Assembly: GCA_029204225.1 (NCBI GenBank) | Contig: CM055107.1 | Span: forward strand, 27,707,072-27,771,071 | Direction: 5' to 3' | Source of the DNA: Diphasiastrum complanatum | Taxonomy: Eukaryota; Streptophyta; Lycopodiopsida; Lycopodiales; Lycopodiaceae | Length of the DNA stretch: 64,000 nt | Shown here: piece after piece, positions 21,211 to 33,000 of the stretch | Numbering within the stretch: the first letter of the stretch is position 1 | Layout: each line of letters starts with the position of its first letter | Made by a program: the position numbers and the translations under genes | The notes under the pieces: model-generated | What the model saw: the letters and a program-made list of their open reading frames with translations, nothing else | What the model was told of the DNA's origin: nothing | Databases searched by the model: none

Positions 21211-21584
21211 ATCTTACGACTTTAATCTTATCATCTATTTGATTATCAACAAGTAGCTTAAACTTTACAAAAGTTATAAACACCAAATCCTATGTAGACA
21301 AATGGTAAATCATGCAATTCAATGTTTGTGAAGCAATCTTGGTGTTTTCACTCTCTTTAGCACTTCCTTTGTGAATGAATGCTTAGTAAATCATAAGTAA
21401 ACTATTTCTCTGTTATCATGTCGTACAATAGCTGTACTTCACACGTGTGAAGCCGTGGATCATCATTTCTTGATTGTTCTTGATTTGGAAGCTAGTCTTG
21501 ATGTAGATCAAGATCCCAAGCTACCAGTCACTCTTTATGATCATTTGTAGATCTAATTAGGTCCTTAAACTTTGAAATTTGACA

Positions 21585-21596
21585 TGGTATCAGAGC
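21585..21596 (+). promoter_or_regulatory. Primer-binding site of a plus-strand Copia element
   Basis: tggtatcagagc is complementary to the 3' end of initiator Met tRNA and directly follows an LTR end (tttgaca). The LTR start was not pinned down; it lies somewhere after 21210. Confidence 0.8.
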
Positions 21597-22197
21597 CAAG
21601 TCAAAGAGCTTACTTGATGATCCAAATATCTTCATTTTGGTGAAAGCCTTGGTGCTAGATTCATTTTGAAGGAGGGCGGCCTTTACTAACAGTTTACTTG
21701 TGATGTTGAGGTTCAAATTTGTGTGAGAACTGCAGATGTACTTCTCACACATGTGAGAGGCTGCTGGAGTTGTACTTTCACCAAAACTTTGCGTTTTTTT
21801 AATATTTGAGCTTCAAAACAAGTTGTGAAGAGTGAAACTAGTGATGTGCTTGTAAAAATCTATTGTATTCATTATAGATTTGATGTGGAATGGTGTTAGA
21901 AGCTTATTAAACCTCCAAATCATTGAGAGTGAGTTTGGTTTTTTGTTCAAGAGTGAAGCTAAAATCCATTCTAAACACCATAGGAAGGCATTGGCACTTC
22001 CAAGAGTCAAATCCAAGTTTCTAATTGAATAGATTGTGAAGAATTCAATTTTCCAAGTCTTTTTGAGTTTAAGATCATTATAGATCTTGGTTCTTGAGTC
22101 TTGTGAGATTCAAGAGAGTAGCTTTGTAGCTAAATTCTAAGAAAGAGAGAAGGGAGAGCCTTTGAATAGTACTTTTATTGTACTTTTACTAGCTAGA

Positions 22198-22964
22198 ATG
22201 GGCTCAATTGAAGCCTATCTTCTTGAGGCTAGTGAAAGGCTAAATTCTAATAATTAGTCAACTTGGAAAGTAAGAATGGAGTCACTACTAGTGCTCCAAG
22301 ATATGTATGATCTTGTCATAGGAGAGGAAGAAGAACCTCAAGGAGGGCAATATCAAGTGAAGTACAAAAAGAAAGCTAGACTAGCATTACATTGCCTAAA
22401 AATGAATGTTAGTAATGAACTTCTAAAGGAAGTGGCATCTTGTACCTCGGCCAAAGAGGCTTGGAACTATCTAAAAGAGATTTATGAATCCAAAAATACC
22501 TCTAGAGTGCTTATGTTAAGAAATAAAGTTCTTCAAAGCATTAGAGGGAGTAATGAGAGTGCTCAAGACTATGTCTTGAGAATAAACTCTCTCAATAAAG
22601 AACTTTCCATCATAAGTGAGGGTACTCAAGATGATGAGCTTGTTCAAATCATTTTGAATGTTCTTGGAGATGAGTTCTCCAATCTTGTACAAAGCTTTGC
22701 TATTCAAGATGCTCTACCTTCTATTGACAAGCTCCATAGTGTGCTTGTGGCCGAGGAGAGTAGAATCTTTCATGTCAAGCATACGATTGGTTCCTTAAGA
22801 CTGCATGATGGTGAAGGTCAACTTCTCAAGTAAAGGAAAGGCAAAGTCCAAGAAGAAGATCCAACAAAAGGAGACCAAGAGTGATGATCAATCATCGAGT
22901 TCTAAAGGTGAAAAGAATAACAAAGCCAAACTCAAGTGCTTCTTTTGTGGAAAGAAGGGACACT
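22198..22964 (+). pseudogene. Copia gag polyprotein with zinc knuckle, truncated
   Basis: The ATG at 22198 follows the PBS by 0.6 kb. A TAG at 22255-22257 interrupts codon 20. The rest is open: STWKVRMESLLVLQDMYDLV, KEAWNYLKEIYESKNTSRVL, LRINSLNKELSIISEGTQDD and EFSNLVQSFAIQDALPSIDK are typical of plant Copia gag (UBN2 type). After a frameshift near 22835, the CCHC zinc knuckle begins (KCFFCGKKGH) and is cut at about 22964, where sequence from another Copia in the opposite orientation starts. Confidence 0.85.
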
Positions 22965-22965
22965 A

Positions 22966-23880
22966 AAATGACCAAGATCATGTACATCAAATTCCTTCTT
23001 CAGTGCTATCTTGATGTCATCTACATCTTGATTATTACCTCCACTCAAAATGATATCATCCACATAGATTAGAAGGATAATAACATAATTTTCAGCAAAT
23101 CTATAATAAAGTGAATGATCATGTTCACTCATAATGAAATTTTGGAAAAGGAGAAAGGTGTTGAGCTTAACATACCAACTCCTTGGTGCTTGCTTAAGTT
23201 CATACAAACTCTTTTGGAGAAAACATACATGATTAGGCTTGCCATGAGAAATGCAACTCTTGGGTTCCTCCATGTAGACCTTCTCTTCAAGATCTCCATT
23301 CAAGAATCATTATTGATATCTAATTGTCATAGATCCCAACGATAAAGACTTGCAATGACTCGAATGCTTAGCATCTTTACCACGGGTGCAAAGGTCTCAT
23401 CATAATCAATACCATATTTTTTGCCACCAACCTTGTTTTGTATTTGTTGATTGACTCATCTTTATTAGTCTTCACCTTGAAAATCCACTTGCATCCAATT
23501 GTCTTCTTGTCCTTAGGAAGTTCCACCAATCTCCACGTGTTGTTTTCATGAGAGCTTTCTTTTGAATTGACATGTAGGTTCATCAAATGAGGTTAGGAAA
23601 GCAAGGTTTGTACCTTCAACTTGTTTACCCTTCTCATCATATGTGAGCCTTGAAAGTTTTTGTCTTTCCTAGCATACCTCAATTGTTTTTGAGGTGCCAA
23701 AGGTCTTTCCTCCACACCTAAAACAATATCCATCAACTCATTCATCTCAAAGAGAGACTCCATTCTCACCTTCCAAGTTAAATAGTTGTTTGAGGTAAGC
23801 CTATCATTGCTTTCCAACATGAAGCCTCCATTTTCTTGCAATGATTTGATCTTCTCTTTTAACCTATTCCACTGCACTTA
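22966..23880 (-). pseudogene. Copia element, minus strand: gag start and reverse transcriptase, internally deleted
   Basis: Reading right to left: gag start (NGGFMLESNDRLTSNNYLTW, 23840-23760), a jump, then the RT opening WRLVELPKDKKTIGCKWIFK (23545-23485). Further RT follows: MNGDLEEKVYMEEPKS, CFLQKSLYELKQAPRSWYVK and the active-site motif LLIYVDDIILSG (about 23045). Protease, integrase and RNase H are absent. A degenerate PBS (gctctaatacca on the plus strand, 24425-24436) marks its 5' LTR to the right. Confidence 0.85.
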
Positions 23881-24424
23881 GCACTCTCTTGAAAATCAAC
23901 AAATGAATTCAAGAAGAAATCACAAAAATATAGAACCTCTAAAATCTATTTCTTGCACACAATCTAGCAAATCCAACACATAGAATTGATGACACTTGAT
24001 CAACAAATGATCAACCTACAATATTTGAACTTTTGCACTCTCTAAGATTGAAACACACTCTTGAAAAGTCCAGCAACTTCAAACACAAGAGATCCAATCA
24101 ATTTTAGAGTTTCCACAAAAGTACACCAATATATTGAATCATTCACATTCTACATGCAAAAGCTAGAAACTTGATATAGAATCTTGAAGAATGATGTTTT
24201 TCCTTTCTTATGCACTAAAACTCACCACAATCCAATTATCAGAGAGATAAATTGGCCTACTATAAGTATTTTGACCTAAATTGAGTTTTGGATTACAAAA
24301 ATCTCCATTCTACTCATGAAAATGCTTGATTTTTACAAGGAATCACTCTAGCACTCTAGAATTGGTGATACCTCCAAATCACTCACTAGGAGTGGCTTCT
24401 CCTCCACTTATAGCTTGCAACAAA

Positions 24425-24436
24425 GCTCTAATACCA
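24425..24436 (-). promoter_or_regulatory. Primer-binding site of the minus-strand Copia element
   Basis: The minus strand reads tggtattagagc, one mismatch from the initiator-Met tRNA PBS. The adjoining LTR begins tgtgaaaa at 24437; its far end was not identified. Confidence 0.65.
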
Positions 24437-27005
24437 TGTGAAAAAAATCAGATCACAAAGATCTAGTTATGCTCTTTGATTTTTGGCCAAAATGGAAAGT
24501 ACATCTAGTTTCATTGACAATGTAAAAATATTGCATCTACTACACATAGAAGATGTAAACTCAACAAGAACTTGTCACTCATACATGTACATTGTACAAT
24601 TACAACATAAGTGTGAGGGCATTGGCATCATGTCCGTATAAGCCCAACCCAATGAGCACGCTAATCTATTTATTAGAAGTTGTAAAACTAAGAATCAAAA
24701 GACTTGGGACATAAGTTAGAATAAAATAATAATAAATCCCAAAGTCAAGTTTGATATGGTTCTAAGTTTGAAAGAACTCACAATGATTCATGTGAGAATC
24801 CTCTCACTCCAAAGGGACCTCACATGAATCATGTGAAAGGCATCCTTCTTATTTTAGAACCATTGGAGAAGGGCTTGGATTAGGATCCTCGCCATTTAGA
24901 AATAGCCAATCAGAGAGAAGAGCTAGGGCCTTCTCCAAGAATAAAAAGACACATCTTGTACTCACTTTTCATGTTCAACAGAAGGAGGAGATTTTGCTAA
25001 AATAAACCCGAAACATCCTTACATTCCACTAATCTCATGCTCTCTTTCTTTGTTGTGTTCTATCATTTATTTACTCTTTTTTATTTTTAGTTCTATGATT
25101 TATTTACTCCTTTCATTTTCAGTTCTAATTGTTTGTTCTTGTAATCTTAAGAGAGATGAGAGAGGGAGGGTGCAAGTTGACTCCACCATCTATCTTTATG
25201 ATTGTTGCTTGTGGGTAAACTAAGAAAGGGATCGCTGTAGTTAGTTAGGAAAATCATAGAAGTGAGCTAATCTCACAAGGAAAAGCACTATTTTCTTAGG
25301 AGTGAACTTTACACGTGACAGGTACTCTAACGACACTACACCGGTTTAGACTCATTGACGATATATCTATGAGCCACGTTGAGAAAATTAGATTCCAGCC
25401 CGGTTTGCAACACTCCATCTCTATTGCTCATTCTTTGAACCATGTTCTTTGTTCTACTTTTTGGAGAGGCATATTTTTCCCTCAAAATTCATTAACTCCA
25501 GTTGCTCCATCCTCATGCCCCTTCAAGTTCCCTCCTGCTACACCTCCACCTGTACCTCCAACTCGTTTCCCACCATTAACGTCCATGTCTCCATCGCATA
25601 CCACCCTCAAGTTCTTATCACATGAGATGTCTTATGTTTCAATGTCATGATCAAATAGCGTGTGACAGTCCCGAACGAACAGGGCGAGCTTCAATCCAAT
25701 TTATATTGATGATATTGGACAAATGTTTGATGACGTCGACAATTTTGGTAGTCACATTGGCCTTCTTGATTCTAATTTACATTGACCTTACATGGCATAG
25801 TTAGGTTAGGGTACATGGATCTAAATCCATTATAGGTTCATTATTTACTCCATGGTATTACTTATGTAGTTGTCATTGGAACTAAGTACCCCATTATTTT
25901 CTAAATGTATCCGTTGCCAAGCAGTTACTAGGTGTATCTGTCACAATTTATTCTTTACCATTGTGCATTGACCTCGCAATTGATCTACATATGTTTGTCA
26001 ATCATTTGTACAAGCACTTGCCTTGTACTATTAGTAACTCTTTCTAACTTTGATGATGGAATTCTAGCTTATTTGTGTATGCAAACAGAAATTTCAAAAT
26101 TAAATTAATAAAAAAAGATTGAAATTTTGAAATTGTGATCCGGTTTGTTACCCTACAAGATGCATGCACGTAGAGGGCAATCATGCAAAGGTCCACAAAA
26201 GACACTTTGTATGTGCAACAAAATTCAGCACTAACCAAAAGCATCATGTTCCTCACTGAAAAACTTAAAAATATTTTCCCTTTGAACAAGATCCATTATA
26301 TTAATGGTGAGCTGTGACAATAAACTTAACAAAAGTTTTGTACAAATTGGGAAAAATCCCAAATGTGTTTGGCCAGAAATACAAGGATTCAACAGTAGTA
26401 TGGCATAGAGACACTTCAATCTACTATTCTGCTTTAAATATGAATAAATCACGTGCAGAAACTAAATCCGATACACATTGTAACATGTCTTCTCAGACCA
26501 CATCCGGCCATCACCAACTTCCAATGTGCACCCATATCACCTGGTAAAGTATAACTGGTCAAGCTTGTGATTCACAGACTCCAATTTGATCATTATACTG
26601 TAGCAAAGATTCTCATAAAATAGTCTACAAAATAATTTTCACACTTGCTGGAACAACAATCTGAACAATTTTTTTCAAAAAGCAGGTTTAACCAGCAAAA
26701 AAAACTCCTAGACCTGAAAGTATTCTTTTACAAAGCAGGATGCATTCCTCGTACCTAGAAAATACACCATAAAGTTCGAGTTAACTGATCAAGTTATTGG
26801 ACTAAAATATTCCTTATAAAAGTTTCGCAACTACTAAAATGATGCCACATGCTATGAAGTGGCTTTCCAGCAGTGATGCTAAAATAATAGGAAGCTGCTC
26901 AAATTGAAAGCAAAGAGCTTATAATGATAGTTATAATATGGCTGTCGCCCCCACAGAAATATTACAAACTGCATCAAATAAATCACCTGAAATTCAAAAT
27001 TTGAA
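24437..27005. other. LTR remnant and intergenic sequence, no gene recognised
   Basis: Begins with the LTR next to the PBS. The remainder to the PDAP1 stop codon shows only short frames (for example 25315-25650) with no family resemblance I can support. Confidence 0.4.
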
Positions 27006-27009
27006 AACA

Positions 27010-27044
27010 TTATTTACATGCCTCCACTTTCTTAGCTGCTTTTG
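27010..27044 (-). CDS. PDAP1: PDAP1 last exon with stop codon
   Basis: Acceptor gatgcag/caaaagc; encodes [11 protein letters not shown] and TAA at 27012-27010. The split GCA codon fits the previous exon. Confidence 0.85.
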
Positions 27045-30000
27045 CTGCATCATCGAGCAAACATTAGAATTAGCAACAGCAGAGGAAAAACAGTTGCATT
27101 AATCTTCAATGTGTCAAATGCAAAAGAGAGATGAATCCTAGTAAAATTTCACTATTCATACAAAAATATTCCTGTATGTCATCTCCTTGTTCCAATCGAT
27201 GGGATCAACTGCATGTTGCATAAGCCTTTACGCATAAGAATCAGAATAATACTACAATGTTTTGATACCAGCTTTTTCTTCTGCTCGCTTTTTTATAGCA
27301 TCAAGCCTCTGCTGCCGAATAAGGGCTAGTCGTTCTAGTAGTACATGACATGAAATCAGTGTTAGTATTACATGAATAGAGACTAAATGATGCACATACA
27401 AACAACAGGATCAATGGACAGCACAGAGATCAATGGATTGAATGACCAAATGAGCAAGTCACAAAAATGTTAGCTGCATCATTAAGCAAACTCTTAATGT
27501 TAGCAAGGGAAATCCCTCGCTCTACAGTACAAGAAAAAAGATTGCATTCATCTTCAATATGTCAAGTGCAAAACGGATAAATCCTAGTAACACTCCCACC
27601 CTTCACACTACTATGATGCTATATGTCATCTTCTTCTTTCATTCAATGCTGTCAAATGCACGTTGCATAAAATTGTACACAAAAGAATCACAAAACAACT
27701 AGAATATGTTAATAACCAGCTCCTCCATCTCAGTAGTTGAAAACATTAAGCCTCCGCTGCTGATAAAGGCTAGTCATTCTAGTAGTGCATGACATAAAAT
27801 CCGAGTCAGAATGACAGCAAAGCAGGGCCAGTAACGCATGAATAGACTCTAGAGACAATGTGATGCATACACACATAATGGCATCAGCATGCAGCACATA
27901 TATGAATGAATGGGATGCCCAACCAGTCACCAAAAATGTCCATATGGATCAAAATAAAAAAATCAGGCAGAGCTTTGCAAAGACATCTATGTAACCATCT
28001 GTTACTATCCACTTGAGGACTCTCCTTCATTCAACAAGGTGGAGGATCTACGATTTATTTTGACAGCCTTGTGAAAGATTGACAAATTATCAGAAAAAGG
28101 GTGACACCCTTCTTGTTGGTGACTTTAGGGCAGTGAGTAAGTAATTTGTTCATTGCCCCCAAGACTAACACCTCTTACCAGTATCATAGATGTACACAAC
28201 CCAAATCTAACATATGATAATGTTACACCTATATACAATTGTCAAGCTTATCATTACATTTTTAAATATTCCCCTTGGTGATAATTTAAGCTTATGTTCT
28301 ATGATATTCATCAATGATATGAAATGCATAAATTTTTCCTTTGTCAAAGGCTTAGTGAATATATCCACCACGTGGTCATTTGTAGAACAATAGACTAACA
28401 CTACTTCGTTAACCTTCTCACGGACAAAGTGACAGAGTATGCGTCTTAACATTGGGTGATCAATCATTGGAGGTGGTTTCTTGATAAACGTACGTGGGTT
28501 TGACATTCATTGGACCAATATTTGGCATGAGGAATGCACCTATTGATTAAATGGGAAAGGGAAAATTACCCTAGTCAATATGGAGAGATTATGCTTCAAG
28601 AAGCACAAATGGGATGGTCTGAGTATGCGTCTTCTTTTGACACTTTGCTCATAACTATGCAACGAAAAAATCATACATGGTGCCAATGTTTCCTCAAATT
28701 GTGGTTGAACTGAAAGTGATTCGGCATGGTTTGTACGAGAAAATACTAGGAATAAAACAAATTAATCTTTTGCTCAGAGTGTTTCTCTTCCTAATAATCA
28801 ATTCGTTTCAAAAATCATCTTCACTAAATCATGCCCAAACCTCCCCTATGTCTAATCTAGGTTGATAAAAAGATTTGATTTCATTAAAAAAAAAAATCAC
28901 CACTAAGTCAAAATGTCTAGGCATCATAGCTCTTCTATATCTAATCCTCGTGAATTATCCTAGTGACTGGGGTTAAAAGAACTAAAGCTCAATGATGTTT
29001 CTAGTTTAGCAAATAGGGCCGACTATAAGTGACCGATGAACTTCGGATCGCGATTGTTCACAATGTTAGTCGGTAATCCATAAAGTCTAAACAGATATTT
29101 GGTTAGACTTTATGGACTCAAATATTTGTTTAGACTTTATGGATTACCGACTGACATTGAAAACGATCGCGATCCGAAGTTCATCGGTCACTTTTAGCCG
29201 GCCATATTTGCTAAACTAGAAACATCATTGAGCTTTAGTTCTTTTGACCCCACAATGTCAAGGCAAATATTGTGAGATTGGTGAGTTGTAGCCTTCCCAC
29301 AAAATAATATGGTGGTAGACATATGTCATTTTACTTTTATCTAAATTTTTTGTTGCAAAAAAGCTCTAGCACAATCGTTGGAGTTGTGTTGAATTATGTG
29401 TGTGAGTCAACATGATCATGCTTGAAGCTCTTCGATTATGAAAAACACACGTGCCTATTGTTGAGTAGTCAAAACCGAGCAAATGTTAATTGTATTATAG
29501 GTGATTATGTGGACTTCTCTACATTTCTCTTTCTGTGATTCTACCAAGAATTTTTTTCTATGCACACCATCACTTGCATTGATAAACAAGGAAGACTTGC
29601 CACCTATTGAATCAAATAGTTAAAATAAAGGAGGAACAATTCAAGAGCTCACAAGTAGCTGAAAAATCTATCAAGAGATTGCATTAATGAACCACAAAAC
29701 TAACTTAAGTACAATTTTGGTGGCAAAACATACAATGCTCAAGTTGTCATCATGGGAAGTGTGTCTACTAGTAGGTCGTCATGCAGCATGTATATATCAC
29801 GGTCACTATGTGCAGCTACATAACTAACTAGTCAAAAAACACGTTGAAAGACCCTAAATTAAGTTTCACTATTTTTAAAGGCTTTATTAGACCCTAATTC
29901 ACATATTATGGACAATTTAGATTTAAAAAACTTAAATTTATCCCTACTTAAAGGACTAGTGAATATATTTGCTACTTTTTGCACTACCACTAGTAAAAAT

Positions 30001-33000
30001 CTGATAAACCTCTGATATCACACCCTTAGTGGTGTGGACAGGTTTGACACCTCTTATCACCTCTCGAACGACTCAACTCATCCCTCAGTTCCTTAATGCG
30101 TGTTAAGAAATGGTTGATGTTCTCTTTTTCTTTCATTTGCACATTGTAGAGCTTTGTATAGAGAAGCATTATCCTTAATAGGTTTGATGTATTGCAACTC
30201 TTGGTGCATCCCATGCCTCCCTCATTGTCATAGCTTTTTTAATTTGAGCAATGATGTAGTCTTTGATTGATAAATTCATTAGAGTAAAAGCTCTTCTAGC
30301 TCATCTATCAGATCCTTTACTATCAACTTCACTTGTGTTCGATGGTACCTTCGCACCTGCCACGATCTCTCAAAGTTGATTTTCCAAAAGAGTACTCTTT
30401 ATTTCATAATGTGAGATACCATCCAACTTACTAAGATCACCCAATCAATGAAGCCTGTTCATTAAGATCCAAAACACCTTTATTTCTCTTTTTTAGAACT
30501 AAATATTTCAGTATGAAATAATCTATCCTTTAGAATGAATTCAACCAATCGATCCCCTTCATGAGTTTCCAGATGATTTGTTCTTTATAAAAGTTGCAAG
30601 GTAGATTGCACTCCAGACCCCTTCACCCATATTCACTTTCAAAAGGTTTTCAAGAAAACGTTCACAAGAGCTTTCAAGGTCTTTTTTCAACCTTATGAAG
30701 GGCAATGTTTGCACACTCTTTAAAGAGCTTTAAGGGTTATGGGTGCCCAAAAAAGTGCGCTCTCCCTCTTGCCTTCATTTCCACTTTTCTCTCTTGTTTT
30801 GGCATGGCTATGGCCAAATAAAGACCAGTAGACCTAACCACCTTCATCCAAGGCTATTGTCTAGACTCTTGAGCACCACTAGATTTTTTATGCTTCTAGC
30901 TCTTTGCTATCATAAAGCCACCAGAACAAAGAAGATAACATACCTACAATCACTCTGCCAAAGGTTGATCCACTCTTTAGATTCCCCTTCCTCCTCCTTT
31001 TTCTGGAAACATTTCACCAGATCCTCTTCGACTTTGGCCCCCATAGCAACCGAATCTTGGGTCGAAGCTTGGTTGAGGAGATACAAGCAGTAGGTGCAAA
31101 TTGGTTTTGAGGCCACTTCAAAGAATCAATCAGTTCTCTTCGGTTACTGATCAGATTCAGTTGAGATTTGGAGGCAGTCTTCTAGACTGTAGGGTGCCCC
31201 ATCCTAGCCATTCACATCACCATCTGCTTGGCCAGATTTGTTGTGAAGAGCAGTTGCAGGTTTTGGGCTTTTTGCACAATTTTCAGATCTGAACCTCACA
31301 ATTTTGTCAATTAGAGGCATGAAACGGATGAAATGTCGTTATTGTGAACATCATTATCAAGGGGGGCCTCAACGAATTGTGTCACATTTGCTTGGGACAG
31401 GGGGATGTGGAGTGGATAAATGTGAGAAAGCACCTGTCAACGTGGTGCAAGCATTGAGATTGCAATATCCAGATGCCAGTAGCAATGAGGACCAAGTTCA
31501 TGAGATGGAGAATAGTCAATCTGTGGATGCTTCTACAGGGCCTACACGTAAGAGAGGTCGAGCTGCAAATAGTGCTGATTTGACAGCTGCATGGGCCTTA
31601 GAAAAGAGAAACAAATGTCAGATTGCTTGCAGGAAATTTTTTATGCAAATGCAATTCCTTTCAATGTAGTCAAGAGCAGATATTTTCAAGATATGTTGAG
31701 AACTGCAGGAGAGGTTGGTGGTTTGGTGAAAGCCCGTTAGGGTGAAAGAGCTGCGAGAGGAGACAAAATTGCTTACGAGGGAGTTGGATAAGTGGGTAAA
31801 ATATGGGTGCACGATTGTGTGTGATGGTTGGTCTGACACACGTAGATGACCTATCATTAACTTTGTTGCTACTAGTATCTATGGTTCCATCTTTTTATGC
31901 AGTGTGGATGCTAGTGGTTTGGAAAAATTAGGCTTGTATATCTATGAACATTTAAAAGAAATCATTGGCAAGGTAGGAGAGCACAATGTGGTACAAGTTG
32001 TAATGGATAATGCCAACAATTGTTTGCGTGCTGGTGAGATGCTAGAGGAGTATCCGAAATTTTTTTTCACACGTTGCACTTGCCATTGTTTGGATTTGCT
32101 GTTCGAGGACATTGGAGCACTAGATTGGGTAGCTCCTGTTTTGCAAAAGGCACGGAAAATAGTGACTTTCATCACAGGTCATCAGAGGGTGCTAGGTGTT
32201 TTTCGAAAAGTGAGCAAACGTGAGCTTTTGAAGCCGGCTCAAACACACTTTGGCTACATCTACATTGTGCTTGCAAATCTCTTGCGGATAAAAGTTGCCT
32301 TTAGGCGGTTGGTGGTCCATGAGGAGTGGCATAACTTGAAGTCCGCATCAACTGAGGTAGGGAGAGACATTGAGCATACAATACTTGGTCCATTATTTTG
32401 GGAGGAGGCAGAGAATATTGTGAAACTATGCAAGCCCATCCTTGAGTTGTTACGAGTTGTTGATAGAGAGGGAGCCACCATGGGATTTGTCTATGAGCTA
32501 ATGGACCGGATGGTTGAGGGAATACGGTCATGTACCTCTTTTGATGCCGATCAAATACGTGTGATAGAGAGCCTTTGCCTTGAGAGATGGGACATGATGC
32601 ATTCTCCTTTACATGCTGCAACATTCGCTTTGCGTCCACAGTGGTTGGATATGGGGCAAGAGTCCGATGTCGAGGTTGACAAGGGATGGAAATTAGTTGT
32701 TGATAGATACTCGAGTGGAAATTCAGCATATGAAGAAACTTTGTTAAATCAAATGGAGATGAATGGGCAAAGGACATTTGGTCAGTGGCACAGTTGGCAT
32801 CTTAGAGGCAAACGGGTGTGCGTTGGTGGGAGTCCTTTGGCACACCTGAGTTGCAAAGGTTGGCAATCAGGATACTTAGCCAGGGAAGTACGACCTCTCC
32901 TTGTGAGAGAAATCGGAGTACCTTCTCCTTGATTCATACCAAGAGGAGAAATAGGTTGAAGCCATCCACCCTTGACATGTTGGTCTTTGTGAATTTCAAT

